51,466 nt of DNA from Corallochytrium limacisporum (Eukaryota; Opisthokonta): positions 75,223 to 126,688 of the forward strand of contig PDIP01000036.1 of assembly GCA_002811645.1 (NCBI GenBank), given 5' to 3'. Shown here piece after piece: positions 10,906-20,483 of the stretch. How positions within the stretch are numbered: position 1 is the stretch's first letter; every line of letters starts with the position of its first letter. Under the pieces are notes generated by a model. It was not told the DNA's origin, did no database searches, and was given only the letters and a program-made list of their open reading frames with translations. Position numbers and translations under genes: made by a program.

Positions 10906-12042
10906 ATGCGTGTCCCCATCATCAGATTACTGCCCCTTGTTGCCTTCTTGGCCGCAAGCATGGTGCAGAGCTGTACTTGGGACGAGGATGGCTTTGGCCT
11001 CGTTGACCTTTTTGCGGCGAAAGAAGGGCCCCATGGAAGCAAAATGCATCTGCGCGGTACTATGTATAGGAAGCCACAGAACTTGGCCGACAGTTCCGTT
11101 GGACTTGTTTACCGCTCCGGGTCGGATATTCAGTGCTGTCAGTCCATTCATGACCAGTACTCTCGCCCTGTTGATGATAAGTACTGGTCCATTGAGAAAA
11201 CGGGCGTGGACACAGTCAGGCTTTTCTATGTTCACCACTCTGACTCGTTCATGGGCTGCCTCCATGTTCCCCTGTTCGGAGCCGATGACAACCTTTCTGT
11301 CGGCGATCACCTGCGCTGGCAGATGGTTGAGACTGTCAATGGCGCATGGCCTGAAGACCCTTGTCCTGCACAATCAGGAATCTCAGAGTTTAAGATGACA
11401 CCGGAGACGTCTCCTTCGTTTGGACCAAATGCTTTCACCCTCTCAGTCGAACACAATGGTGAAGAGTTTCTACTAGGAGGCAGTTCCGAACATACCTACG
11501 CCGCCGTAATCCTTACTCCTATGGACGACAAGCATAGGTATGTCTTCGCAGCGGCGTCAGTGAGTCCCGAATCTGAGCACTACCCTCATGAAATTTACAG
11601 ATTCGATAACAATATGGTCGACGTCTGCTACGCGCACTTTTGGCCGCCTGCTGAGTGGAACAAAGTGCAGGAACCCACGCTTAACGACTGGGGTAAGTGT
11701 CACCTTACTTTGGACGAAATCGAAGCCATGGATCTGGAAGCCGACGATATTACAATTTCCGTGGCAGATCTGAGTGTCGAGGACGGCCACCTCAATCCCC
11801 TTTACAAGGACCAACTGGCGTCTGAATCAACGGCATGCACCGACCCTTCGAAGACTTCAACACCGCCTCCGAATACTTCCACACCACCACCGACCACTGC
11901 AACACCGCCTCCGGAAGAGTCGGGCACACAATCCGAAATCATTGGTGGTGGTGATAAGGGAAACAGTAGCGACGCGAAAGTTCCTGTAAATCGAACAGTG
12001 GCCCTCATTGCAGGCCTGACTCTCACTGTTTTTGGCCTTTAG
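10906..12042 (+). CDS. Secreted orphan protein, probably GPI-anchored
   Basis: Not recognised. The 378-residue product begins with a clear signal peptide (residues 1-22: basic start RVPIIR, then LLPLVAFLAA, ending MVQSC). Residues 23-310 form a soluble, acidic, Trp/Asp/His-rich ectodomain with eight cysteines in all (23, 77, 78, 118, 153, 241, 265, 311), suggesting disulfides. Residues 315-340 are a Thr/Pro stalk with three TPPP-type repeats (TSTPPPN, TSTPPPT, TATPPPE), likely O-glycosylated, and sequons occur at N323, N353 and N362. The end is a short hydrophobic tail (VALIAGLTLTVFGL) with no basic residues after it, as in GPI-attachment signals; a single-pass anchor is the alternative. I infer a cell-surface or wall protein. 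The start at 10906 puts the ATG directly before the signal peptide. The CDS lies on the same strand as CMC2, with 703 bp between them. Confidence 0.85.
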   Translation: MRVPIIRLLPLVAFLAASMVQSCTWDEDGFGLVDLFAAKEGPHGSKMHLRGTMYRKPQNLADSSVGLVYRSGSDIQCCQSIHDQYSRPVDDKYWSIEKTGVDTVRLFYVHHSDSFMGCLHVPLFGADDNLSVGDHLRWQMVETVNGAWPEDPCPAQSGISEFKMTPETSPSFGPNAFTLSVEHNGEEFLLGGSSEHTYAAVILTPMDDKHRYVFAAASVSPESEHYPHEIYRFDNNMVDVCYAHFWPPAEWNKVQEPTLNDWGKCHLTLDEIEAMDLEADDITISVADLSVEDGHLNPLYKDQLASESTACTDPSKTSTPPPNTSTPPPTTATPPPEESGTQSEIIGGGDKGNSSDAKVPVNRTVALIAGLTLTVFGL

Positions 12043-12745
12043 GTGCTAGTAAGCACATCTGTTCGCGTACCCGTCTCCTCCGAAGGAGAACCCGTTCACC
12101 ATCATCAGTCTCATGAACCATGTGTCAACATCCATTGCCTTCATCATATTCATCTGTATCATTTGTCAAACATCCATAACATCATCCATCATCATAACAA
12201 TAGACACTGTGTAATATACTCCATTCCGATGTAAATTTTGTATTGCACTTGCAACCATGACTGGGCGGCGCCAATTCCCCAGTGGGCTCGTGGTGCTTGC
12301 TTGCCTCCTCAGCATTTTTACATACGGATTTTTTCATAACGATAAATTTAACATACCTAAATTTTTCAAATGGCGTTTAGTCCCTCCCTTGCCGGACAGG
12401 TACACACTACTACTCTGCTGTGCGGAACTTTTTCACTATAGCAGTCAGCACTGTGAAACGAGAAGGGGACGGGGTGAGGGACCCGTGAATTGTGCGTGCG
12501 CCGCCCGAGTAGGCCGGGCAACCCGGAGACGTCACTTGACGGATCCGGTACCACCTTGCATGTACGTTGCTACTGGTAGTTGAGACATATTAATGCTGAC
12601 ATTTCGCATTGGCTTAGGCGAAATTAGTGGTGAGGAACATGTAAACAATGGAATGAGGCGATCACAGACGGAAGCGTGGAAGTAAGGTGAACTGCGAGCA
12701 GCAACGTCAAACCCTAGTGTAACTGTAGAACTAGACTAGTAAACC
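12043..12745. other. Intergenic region with CAT-rich 3' flank
   Basis: 12095-12220 is a CATC/ATCAT-rich stretch immediately after the secreted-protein stop codon, probably its 3' UTR. A 108-codon frame (12257-12583) has no motif and I do not call it. The right end carries the CMC2 promoter. Confidence 0.55.
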
Positions 12746-13021
12746 ATGCACCCTCCATTGGACGAGCACTTGCACTCTAGCGAGTGTAACAAGATCATAA
12801 GAGAATTAGAACTTTGCCACAAGGACAACCCATGGATGCAATACCTTGGGGTCTGCAACGACATCAAGAACCAACTGAACCAGTGCTTGCGTGAGGAATT
12901 TCTTGTCGTCCGGGACCGTAACGCTGCGAAGGGACGTCGGAAACGTGAACGTTACGAGAAGTTGAAAGCTGAGATTGCTGCTGCGGAGGCTGCGGAGGCT
13001 GCTGCAGAGGAAAACAAATAG
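12746..13021 (+). CDS. CMC2: COX assembly mitochondrial protein 2 (twin CX9C)
   Basis: Small intermembrane-space protein that helps cytochrome c oxidase biogenesis. The 91-residue product opens with MHPPLDEHLHSSECN, the family signature (MHPxLxxHLHxxC). Two CX9C motifs follow: C-NKIIRELEL-C near residues 14-24 and C-NDIKNQLNQ-C near residues 37-47, the pattern folded by the Mia40 relay, which replaces a cleavable presequence. The C-terminus is basic (GRRKRERYEKLKAE) then alanine/glutamate-rich, probably a helix. Human and yeast relatives are 79 and 109 residues. It converges on BiP with 141 bp between the stop codons. Confidence 0.95.
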   Translation: MHPPLDEHLHSSECNKIIRELELCHKDNPWMQYLGVCNDIKNQLNQCLREEFLVVRDRNAAKGRRKRERYEKLKAEIAAAEAAEAAAEENK

Positions 13022-13162
13022 ATCGTAATTATGAATATGGAATTAATCAATTTTCGATGTATTACACTACTATGTCAGAATGATGATCGCCCTACATTGG
13101 ACAAGGACGTGTCGAACGTGAGAAAAAGAAATGATTGGTTGGAGTTTTGTTTTGAATGAAGT

Positions 13163-15130
13163 TTACAGCTCATCATTGACAAACTCCTGACCACCTTGGT
13201 CGGCGTACAGCTTAGCAATGATGGGCTGGCTGACACCGTTCAGCTGCTCGAGAGCCTCCTTGTATTCCTCAGCGCTACCGTCCGGGTTGCTGTCCAGGAA
13301 TTCGATGGCCTGGTCGGCAGCCTCAACGATGGAGGCCTTGTCCTCTTCGCTGAGCTTGTCACCGAGCTTCTCGGGGTCCTTGACCTGCTGCTTCAGGCTG
13401 TAGGCGGTAGACTCCAGGGAGTTCTTAGCGTCAACCTTCTCCTTCAGAGCCTTGTCCTCCTCTGCGAAGCGCTCGGCGTCCTTGATCATGCGGTCAATCT
13501 CATCGGGGGTCAGACGGTTCTGGTCGTTCTGGATAGTGATGGACTCAGTCTTACCGGTACCCTTATCCACGGCAGAAACAGTCAGAATAGAGTTGGCGTC
13601 AATCTCGAAGGTGACCTCAATCTGGGGGACACCACGGGGAGCTGGGGGGATATCAGTGAGGTCGAAGGTACCCAGGAGATGGTTGTCCTTGGTCATGGAG
13701 CGCTCACCCTCGAATACCTTAATGGAAACGGTGGGCTGGTTATCGGCGGCGGTGGAGAAGATCTGGGACCTCTTGGTCGGGATCTTGGTGTTCCGCTCAA
13801 TCAGGGTGGTCATGACACCACCGACGGTCTCAATGCCCATAGTCAGAGGGTTGACATCGAGCAGCAGAACGTGGTCCAGACCAGTCGCCTTACCACTAAT
13901 AACACCACCCTGCACAGCAGCACCGTAGGCAACAGCCTCATCGGGGTTGATACCGCGGTTCGGTTCCTTGCCATTGAAGAAGTCCTTCACCAACGACTGA
14001 ATCTTGGGGATACGAGTGGAACCACCGACCAATACAATTTCGTGAATTTCCCGCTTTTCCATATCACCGTCCTTCATGACGTTGCGAATAGGGTCCATGG
14101 TCTTCTGGAACAGATCGGCGTTCAGCTCCTCGAACTTGGCACGGGTCAAAGTCTCGCTGAAGTTTTCACCATCGATCAGGGACTCAATCTCAACGCGAGT
14201 TTGGTGCTGGCTGGACAGGGTGCGCTTGGCCTTCTCAACCTCACGGCGCAACTTCTGCACGGCACGCTTGTCGCTGCGGATGTCCTTACCGGCCTTCTTC
14301 TTGTACATGTCGATGAAGTAGTCCATGACACGCTCATCAAAGTCCTCACCACCCAAGTGAGTGTCACCGTTGGTGGCCACAACCTCGAAGACACCGTCCT
14401 CAATGGTTAGCAGGGAGACATCGAAGGTACCACCACCGAGATCGAAGACAATAACGTTCTTCTCACCCTCGTTCTGGTTCAGACCGTAGGCAATGGCGGC
14501 GGCAGTGGGCTCGTTAATGATACGCTCAACCTTCAATCCCGCAATGGTACCGGCATCCTTGGTAGCCTGGCGCTGCTGATCGTTGAAGTAGGCAGGGACA
14601 GTCACGACGGCGCGCTTGACGGTGTGGCCGAGGTAGGCCTCAGCAGTCTCCTTCATCTTAGTCAGAACCATGGCACTGATCTCTTCGGGGGCGAAGACCT
14701 TGGTGCCCTCATCACCAACCTCAACCTGAACGTTGGGGCGAGCGTTCTTATTGATGACATGGAAAGGGAAGTACTTCAGGTCGCGCTGCACGTCCTTATC
14801 GTCCCAGGTGCGGCCAATCAGACGCTTGGCGTCAAAGACGGTGTTGGTGGGGTTAGTGGTCAGCTGGTTCTTGGCGGCGTCACCGACCAGACGCTCAGCT
14901 TCGTCAGTGAAAGCGACATAAGAGGGAGTAATGCGGTTACCCTGGTCGTTGGGGATGATTTCAACACGTCCGTTCTTGTACACACCCACACAAGAGTAGG
15001 TGGTACCCAAGTCAATGCCGATGATCACATCGTCCTCGGGGTTGTCAGCCTGGACCGGGGTAAAGGCCAGGCAGAGCACAAAGAGGATGGCCATCAGGCC
15101 AAACATGCTGCGCCACGTACGCGTGTTCAT
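13163..15130 (-). CDS. HSPA5: Endoplasmic reticulum Hsp70 chaperone (BiP/GRP78)
   Basis: ER-lumen Hsp70 that folds and retains client proteins and regulates the unfolded protein response. From the ATG at 15130 it is 655 residues (human 654). The frame continues 32 codons upstream, but the signal peptide starts at this Met: [20 protein letters not shown], ending near A28 ([10 protein letters not shown]). The nucleotide-binding domain has [14 protein letters not shown] (about residue 37) and [16 protein letters not shown]; the linker [18 protein letters not shown] leads to the substrate-binding domain and helical lid. The C-terminus is NDEL rather than KDEL or HDEL. Codon use is strongly biased to C-ending codons. 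The long antisense frames opposite it are shadows. Confidence 0.98.
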   Translation of the reverse strand: MNTRTWRSMFGLMAILFVLCLAFTPVQADNPEDDVIIGIDLGTTYSCVGVYKNGRVEIIPNDQGNRITPSYVAFTDEAERLVGDAAKNQLTTNPTNTVFDAKRLIGRTWDDKDVQRDLKYFPFHVINKNARPNVQVEVGDEGTKVFAPEEISAMVLTKMKETAEAYLGHTVKRAVVTVPAYFNDQQRQATKDAGTIAGLKVERIINEPTAAAIAYGLNQNEGEKNVIVFDLGGGTFDVSLLTIEDGVFEVVATNGDTHLGGEDFDERVMDYFIDMYKKKAGKDIRSDKRAVQKLRREVEKAKRTLSSQHQTRVEIESLIDGENFSETLTRAKFEELNADLFQKTMDPIRNVMKDGDMEKREIHEIVLVGGSTRIPKIQSLVKDFFNGKEPNRGINPDEAVAYGAAVQGGVISGKATGLDHVLLLDVNPLTMGIETVGGVMTTLIERNTKIPTKRSQIFSTAADNQPTVSIKVFEGERSMTKDNHLLGTFDLTDIPPAPRGVPQIEVTFEIDANSILTVSAVDKGTGKTESITIQNDQNRLTPDEIDRMIKDAERFAEEDKALKEKVDAKNSLESTAYSLKQQVKDPEKLGDKLSEEDKASIVEAADQAIEFLDSNPDGSAEEYKEALEQLNGVSQPIIAKLYADQGGQEFVNDEL

Positions 15131-17274
15131 TGTGACAGTTGTTCTTTTCACTCTGTTTCCATCAAAACAAAGGATTGGAAGTTGCGAGCCATCAGCCAAG
15201 GTCGGCCACGCGCACGGTGTTCTCACCGTTTAAATACCTGCGACGTGCGTGTCCTCTGGGAACGACGTGGCCAACTCTCCCGTTGACACAGCATCACATT
15301 CGACCAAACAGCGAGCGCCACAGAACACACAAAGCCGAACACAAACGGACAAAAAAACACACACACACCGTCCATCGCTAGCGCTCAGAGCAGGGCCCTA
15401 GTCGAAGGGGCCGGGGTTCTGGTGTTTGGTGATGCGAAGCAAAGGGGGGGGGGGGGTAGACACAGAGAAGAGAGCGAGAGTGAGAACTGTGGTGGTGGTG
15501 GTAAGCTCCCGGTGTTTTTTTAAAATTTTCCTTTCCGCTTTTGCCCGTCCGTGCGTGGTGCCGAGAAAGTCTTTTGGTCCCCCCGGTCGCGCCCCTGTTG
15601 TGCACTCTTGTGCAGTGCAGAAGTGCAGTGCGTATCTGAAACATGAGCACTACCTCCACACACCTCCAAGAAAAAATAAGAAAAGCAAAAAATATGAAAA
15701 ACTCGGACGGTGCCCGTTGTGCAGACACAGAGAGAGAGAGAGAAAGAGCGAGGAGGCCCCCCCCCCCAAAAGTCCAACAGGGAATCCCCGATAAACAAAC
15801 GAAAACACGCGCCCCATTGCCTCCGCTATCACCACTTGCCTATAGTAAATGTATTGACAACTATCTTGCATTGGGCAGAACCATTTCGTTTGATCCGTGT
15901 CGCTGATCGGGAAGGAAAAAAGAAAGAAGAAAAAAAAAAGGGAGACCCCACGGGGAGCTCTTGCTCTGCGGTCGCGGGCCCCTGTGGCTCTCCACGCGAA
16001 AGGAATCCTTACGCCTCTCCGTGTCCAAAGTATCGCTTCCTCCTCCTTTTCTTCTCTCTCTCTCCCCCTCTGTGTGTGTGTGTGTGTCTCCGTCTCTCCT
16101 TTTGCTCCCTCTCTAAATTCCTCCCGGTTTAGCAGTGTGTCCGAGCGAGAGTGAGAGCGAGAGCGAGAGAGAGACAGACAGGGAGAGTGTGTATTCCTTG
16201 TTTGCTTCCTTCTTAAACACAACAAACACACGTGTCGCAGCATAAAGAAAAGGCGTAGCAAAGTTTTGCAAACGTTACCTCCACCTCACGAAAATGGAGA
16301 GAGAGAGAGATGATAACGGTAGTACTTGAATGGCCCTTGTTTTTTTCTTTGTTGTTTTTTTTTTGTTTTCGGTGGTCTTTCCAAATTGTTTTCCTGGATC
16401 TTTTTTTTTCTCGTCGTTATCGGAATTCTCCGCCTTTTTTCTATTATTCTTAAGGCTTTCAATAGTGAGTGAAGGGGCTCTGGAGGTCAAGGACAAGCAA
16501 TGGAGAACCTCTGCACAGTACCAAACAGAGGATTAATGATATTTGTTCGGGAATGCCTCATAGTTATTATACTGTACATTACACTCGGATCAGTCCCGAT
16601 TGATGTGTTTAGAGACGTTCCCGTCGGCTCCCCTTGCGACTGCCCCTTACAGCCCCTTCCACCTGCCCTGACTGAGAGCTCATACTTAAACAATGGCAAA
16701 TAGAACTAAGCTTTCATACCTTCCCCCAAGCAAGGACATCTAAAACAGTTCTTTCGTTTTCGTTTCTCTCTTCTTCTTGTTTTTTTTTTCGCTTTCAGTA
16801 TTTTTATTTGTTGTTTTTTCAAAGTTTGCCCCTTGTTTTATTATTTGCCGCAAGTGGGCAGGAGATCTCTGGTACCGAAACGGTGGCGGGGCCCGTTTGT
16901 TGGTATGGGCGCCGATGAATTCGGACGGGAGTGGGACGTTTTCACTATGGAAAATTTCTCCCTCGGCCCCCGCCGTCCACTTGGTCGACGCTGATTGGCT
17001 GAATGCAATCCAATGAATTCTTGCCAAATTGAGGGCAGCGGGGCTACTCGATTAGGGACAGCTGCCGCTGGGGCACGCTTTGAGGTTTCAGTTCATACGC
17101 GGCCGCAAGGGCAGAAACACCAAAGGCAAAGCGGGAGACAAGACTACGGCTATTCGCACCACAAAACGATGCTCGATATCCTCCAACAATGGCGATCGCG
17201 AACCTTCATCGACCGACCATTGGGCCATCCTGGTACGGTATTAGTAATAGACCCTATATGTATTGTTTTGCTGC
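15131..17274. other. 2.1-kb intergenic region, BiP promoter side
   Basis: The BiP promoter lies at its left. On the BiP coding strand a CCACGTCG core (the revcomp of 15263-15270) is about 135 bp upstream of the start codon, resembling the CCACG half of an ER stress element, but no CCAAT half is found 9 bases upstream. The remainder is low complexity: C and G tracts, GA-rich patches (15729-15750, 16140-16185) and poly-T runs (16330-16440, 16770-16830). Overlapping ORFs here are low-complexity artefacts. No gene is supported. Confidence 0.55.
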
Positions 17275-18453
17275 TTATGACGATGATGACGATGGTATTG
17301 TACTACACAGTGAGCGGGGTAGGCAGAGCTCAGGCGCAAAAATGGTCTGCTGGGGGGATCCTTCTTTCTCTTCTCCTGTGAAAGATTCGAGTTGGTCCAA
17401 AGCGGCCAGAGCAAAGAAAGTGTGGTAAACGTCACCATCGTCTTTGACTCTTGCGCCAATACCTCCGCTATTGTGGTCTTCACAATGTGTAATAAAGTCC
17501 ACAATCTTCGATGCTTCAAATATGCTCTTATTGTCAACAGGTGCATGGGCGTCCTGTAGCATCCTCACAGTGGCAGACGTCCACCACGCGTAGCACACAT
17601 CCGATGTCTTCCCATATCTGCCGGCAATACCTCCGTCGCTGCCGCTCTGTAGTCCACTCAGCCATTGTCCTAAGGTTTTGAATGCCGACGGCTTCTCGGC
17701 AATCATGGCATCCAGGCGTCCAAGGAGCTTCAACAGGGCCACACCACAGAAGGTGTATCCTGCATGCGCAGCAGCGTTCGGGCACATACCAAACCCACTG
17801 CCCAATCTCTGGGAGTTCATCACAAAGGAACAAATGTCGTCTACGAGTGGTAGATCGAGGTCCGCTGCTCCGAGAAGGCGGAGAGCATAAACTGTCGAGT
17901 ACAGATTACGTAAATCGCGCATACTCACCGCGTCAAATCCACACAGTCGTTCACCGTGGACGAGTCCGCTGAATTGGTTCAGATGCTCACGCAAAGGACG
18001 TTGGCAGGCCTCCCGCCGCTGCTCAGACAAAACCTGCGAGGCAAGAGGCTCTCCGAGGATTGACAAGACCTGTAGTGCAGACAAAGTCGACACCGGAGTC
18101 ACTGCACCTCCGGGGCACCCGGCAAATCCTGTTCGGTCTACATCGTAACAAGCCGTCAGATATTTGGCAATAAGGTCCTCGGGAAGGTCAGGTATATCGG
18201 AGCCATCTGCCAGCAGAAGTAGCCCTCCCACACACCAATAGATGCAGGGCGTGATCGAGTGCCTTGCTGACCAATACCCAAAGCTTTTCCAGGACTCTAT
18301 CGACTCCCAGAATTTGTCAATTGTCTGGGGACTAACACTTCCGCCTGTCGCCGCCGAACTCTGCAGGGACGCCGGAATTACTTCACGAAGGAACTGCAGC
18401 AGGTAGGTACGGTGCTTCTCAGTATTGATCCTAGAATTAGGAAACCCTGTCAT
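17275..18453 (-). CDS. PGGT1B: Geranylgeranyltransferase type I beta subunit
   Basis: Catalytic beta subunit of protein geranylgeranyltransferase I, which attaches geranylgeranyl to Rho/Rac-type CaaX proteins with the shared alpha subunit. The 392-residue product (human 377) is an alpha-alpha barrel with prenyltransferase repeats: DRTGFAGCPGG (about 106-116), AHAGYTFCGVALLKLLG (about 230-245), DGGIAGRYGKTSDVCYAWW (about 273-291) and GGIGARVKDDGDVYHTFFALAAL. The zinc ligands align as Asp285, Cys287 and His344. These strong residues fit either GGTase-I or farnesyltransferase beta; the MRDLRNLYS segment and length favour GGTase-I. The C-terminus ends in a serine run (PSSSSS) encoded by a TCA/TCG repeat. 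It is divergent from the neuferricin-like gene, with 287 bp between the starts. Confidence 0.9.
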   Translation of the reverse strand: MTGFPNSRINTEKHRTYLLQFLREVIPASLQSSAATGGSVSPQTIDKFWESIESWKSFGYWSARHSITPCIYWCVGGLLLLADGSDIPDLPEDLIAKYLTACYDVDRTGFAGCPGGAVTPVSTLSALQVLSILGEPLASQVLSEQRREACQRPLREHLNQFSGLVHGERLCGFDAVSMRDLRNLYSTVYALRLLGAADLDLPLVDDICSFVMNSQRLGSGFGMCPNAAAHAGYTFCGVALLKLLGRLDAMIAEKPSAFKTLGQWLSGLQSGSDGGIAGRYGKTSDVCYAWWTSATVRMLQDAHAPVDNKSIFEASKIVDFITHCEDHNSGGIGARVKDDGDVYHTFFALAALDQLESFTGEEKEGSPQQTIFAPELCLPRSLCSTIPSSSSS

Positions 18454-18740
18454 TTCGATCTATCATTTTTGTGGCGTCTGTTGCCGTTACACAAAGTTTC
18501 GTGTACTTTTGGTCGGCTAGTCCATCGTTAAGTGGGTTGTTCTTCGTAAATATCTTTTCTCAAGCTGCCTCTCGCCCTTTGGAAGACTTGAAGGGGGCGT
18601 TGGAGGGAGACCGTACGCAAAACAGTCGGGGAGGGTGAGACTTTCGGGCTAGCGCGCTTCTTAACAGGGTACAAGAAAACAGTACACACCCACCAGATCA
18701 CCAGAGGCAGTCGTGTGAAGAGTGTTTTGTAGAAATCACT

Positions 18741-19370
18741 ATGGCGAAGATTACTGAGCTCGCAGAGGACGAAACCACCGGGCTTCGTAAGCGTCAGGTT
18801 CGACCGGAGGGTGTTCCCGACAATGTGGAAGTCTACGAAGTGGAGCAATCCGATGACTCTAAGCCTGACTTTGGCGTGCTGGCCATCTCTGTTTTTACTG
18901 CCAGTATTCTGAGCACACTTGTTTTATGCCTAGTGTCTTTCGCCGTGACTAGGGGAGAATCCATTGTTTTCGAAAAGGAGTGGCTGATCCGGAAACTCGT
19001 TTGGGGAACGTTGCATGACTATGTCACGGGGGACCATGTATTCACGGCAGAGGAACTCAAGGGATATGACGGTTCAGACCCCAGCAAACCCTTATATCTC
19101 GCCTTTGACGGGGTCGTCTACGATGTCACTGCCGGAACCAAGCACTATGGTCCGGAGGGTGGATACAATTTCTTTGCGGGACGTGATGCAACACGGTCAT
19201 ACGTCACTGGTGACTTTGAAAACGACCTTCATCACGACGTTACAGGACTTACTGAGAAGCAGCTGAAGGGCTTAGAAGCGTGGCGTACTCTTTATTCGAA
19301 TTCGAACATCTACTTCAGGATTGGCATCATGGATCATGCCGTAGCTGAGGAAGAAAAGAAAGCACCCTGA
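18741..19370 (+). CDS. Neuferricin-like membrane cytochrome b5/heme-binding domain protein
   Basis: Member of the membrane-associated progesterone receptor (MAPR) family, nearest to neuferricin (CYB5D2). The 209-residue protein has a charged cytosolic N-terminus (1-42), one transmembrane segment (about 44-69, DFGVLAISVFTASILSTLVLC start) and a cytochrome b5-like domain (about 101-193). Family marks are FTAEELKGYDGS, PLYLAFDGVVYDVTAGTKHYGPEGGY, FAGRDATRSYVTGDF and DDV/HDVTGLTEKQLKGLEAW, which match neuferricin more than PGRMC/Dap1. MAPR proteins bind heme with a tyrosine rather than the two histidines of classical b5, and tyrosines occupy those positions here. Typical neuferricin is secreted; this one keeps an internal membrane segment, so it is probably a type II membrane protein. 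It converges on the SSAT-like gene, 111 bp apart. Confidence 0.85.
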   Translation: MAKITELAEDETTGLRKRQVRPEGVPDNVEVYEVEQSDDSKPDFGVLAISVFTASILSTLVLCLVSFAVTRGESIVFEKEWLIRKLVWGTLHDYVTGDHVFTAEELKGYDGSDPSKPLYLAFDGVVYDVTAGTKHYGPEGGYNFFAGRDATRSYVTGDFENDLHHDVTGLTEKQLKGLEAWRTLYSNSNIYFRIGIMDHAVAEEEKKAP

Positions 19371-19481
19371 TTGATTTGACCTCACAAGCTCGAAAACATA
19401 CACAAATTAGAATTTGGTCTTTGCTGTGCTATACGCTGTATTTTGCCGTGCCTTTTGCTGTCTGACCTATCAAATGGAGAC

Positions 19482-20048
19482 CTACTGCTTACTCTTTGGC
19501 TCTGGGTGCCTGTGCTCGAAACCATCTAATGTGTCTTTGTACATGCGACACTGCCACCACTCTGGCTGAATGATAGCTCCCATGCCCTTGTACACATCCT
19601 GCGCCTTAGTGTTCCAGTCCAGAACCTCCCATCCAAGACGGAGCTGGCCGCGGTTCTGTGACTCCCGGATCACCGCTTCCAGCAGCATGCGACCGATGCC
19701 CTGGCCTCTGCTGTCCGGCGACACATACAAATCTTCAAGGTGAATGTATGGCCCTTGCCAAGTTGAATACCTCTCAAAATATAGGGCCATGCCGATCACT
19801 GATCCGGCGCCGTTTTCGGCAATGAAGAGCTGGAATCGTCCGTCATTGTAGTGTTTCTTCATGTCTTCAAGCGTTACCGCAACTGCGTCCGGCTGTTTTT
19901 CAAATTCAGCCAACTCTTTGACCAATCTGAGCACGTCGGGCAAGTCATTGGCATCGCCTACCCTTACCGCCGGAGCCGCTGTCATGTTCACACGTTCTTG
20001 GTTATGCTCCTCGTCTTCACTGTTGGACCACGGACCAAAGAAAGACAT
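19482..20048 (-). CDS. GNAT acetyltransferase, spermidine/spermine (diamine) acetyltransferase-like
   Basis: A GNAT-fold acetyltransferase most like SSAT (SAT1/SAT2), which uses acetyl-CoA to acetylate polyamines; the thialysine N-epsilon-acetyltransferase subgroup is the alternative. The SSAT signature is clear: DLPDVLRLVKELAEFEKQPD at the start of the domain, YFERYSTWQGPYIHLEDLYV, and the acetyl-CoA loop SPDSRGQGIGRMLLEAV, ending GWEVLDWNTKAQDVYKGMGA. I use the ATG at 20048 (188 residues); the ATG at 19985 (167 residues) would give the usual 170-residue length, and the extra N-terminus is acidic with no domain. Followed by the DUF711 gene on the same strand, 435 bp apart. Confidence 0.85.
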   Translation of the reverse strand: MSFFGPWSNSEDEEHNQERVNMTAAPAVRVGDANDLPDVLRLVKELAEFEKQPDAVAVTLEDMKKHYNDGRFQLFIAENGAGSVIGMALYFERYSTWQGPYIHLEDLYVSPDSRGQGIGRMLLEAVIRESQNRGQLRLGWEVLDWNTKAQDVYKGMGAIIQPEWWQCRMYKDTLDGFEHRHPEPKSKQ

Positions 20049-20483
20049 CTGCAATCACGTGTCTGTTTTGTGCCAATGCTAAATACCTTAAAATCTACTT
20101 TCGGGTTGATACTTTTCACGCATTGTGCTGCCAGGACAAACGTGCACTTGGTGCGCAACCTTCGGGGTCCCAATGCGCAGTCGCTTGGCCCCCGAAGGGC
20201 TTTATGGCCCTCTCCCCCCGCCCCCACATAGCCAAGGGCGGTGGGCAAGGAGGGCCCACACACCATTTGATGTTGGTTATGGAGGGGACCCAAACAGTTA
20301 ACGTCTCACGGGAGCGCAACCCTCACTTAATATGTATGAAAATCGGACACGCGCTGATTTTCCGGTCGGCAGCAGTGGGGAGAGGTGCTGACTACCCCAC
20401 ATAGCACAGGACGCAAGTCGACGGTTTCGGTGGTCCAGAAACATTTAGTGTGGCTTTTTAGTGATGGTCGGATACTAGTTAGT
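20049..20483. other. Intergenic region with a hairpin
   Basis: 435 bp between the SSAT-like start and the DUF711 stop, both minus strand. It contains a perfect 9-bp inverted repeat, CCTTCGGGG at 20159-20167 and CCCCGAAGG at 20190-20198, with a 22-base loop. This could be a terminator-like or transcript structure or chance; no gene is supported. Confidence 0.5.

Noticed and set aside
12257..12583. 108-codon plus-strand frame between the secreted protein and CMC2
   Set aside because: No motif; opposite a comparable minus frame; likely chance.
13196..14410. 404-codon plus-strand frame opposite BiP (and 14624-15286)
   Set aside because: Hsp70 genes are known to carry long antisense frames because of their codon bias; the translation has no family match and is a shadow of the BiP codons.
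15426..16261. Overlapping ORFs of 85-203 codons
   Set aside because: Low-complexity GA/CT tracts in the BiP upstream region; composition is biased and frames overlap on both strands.
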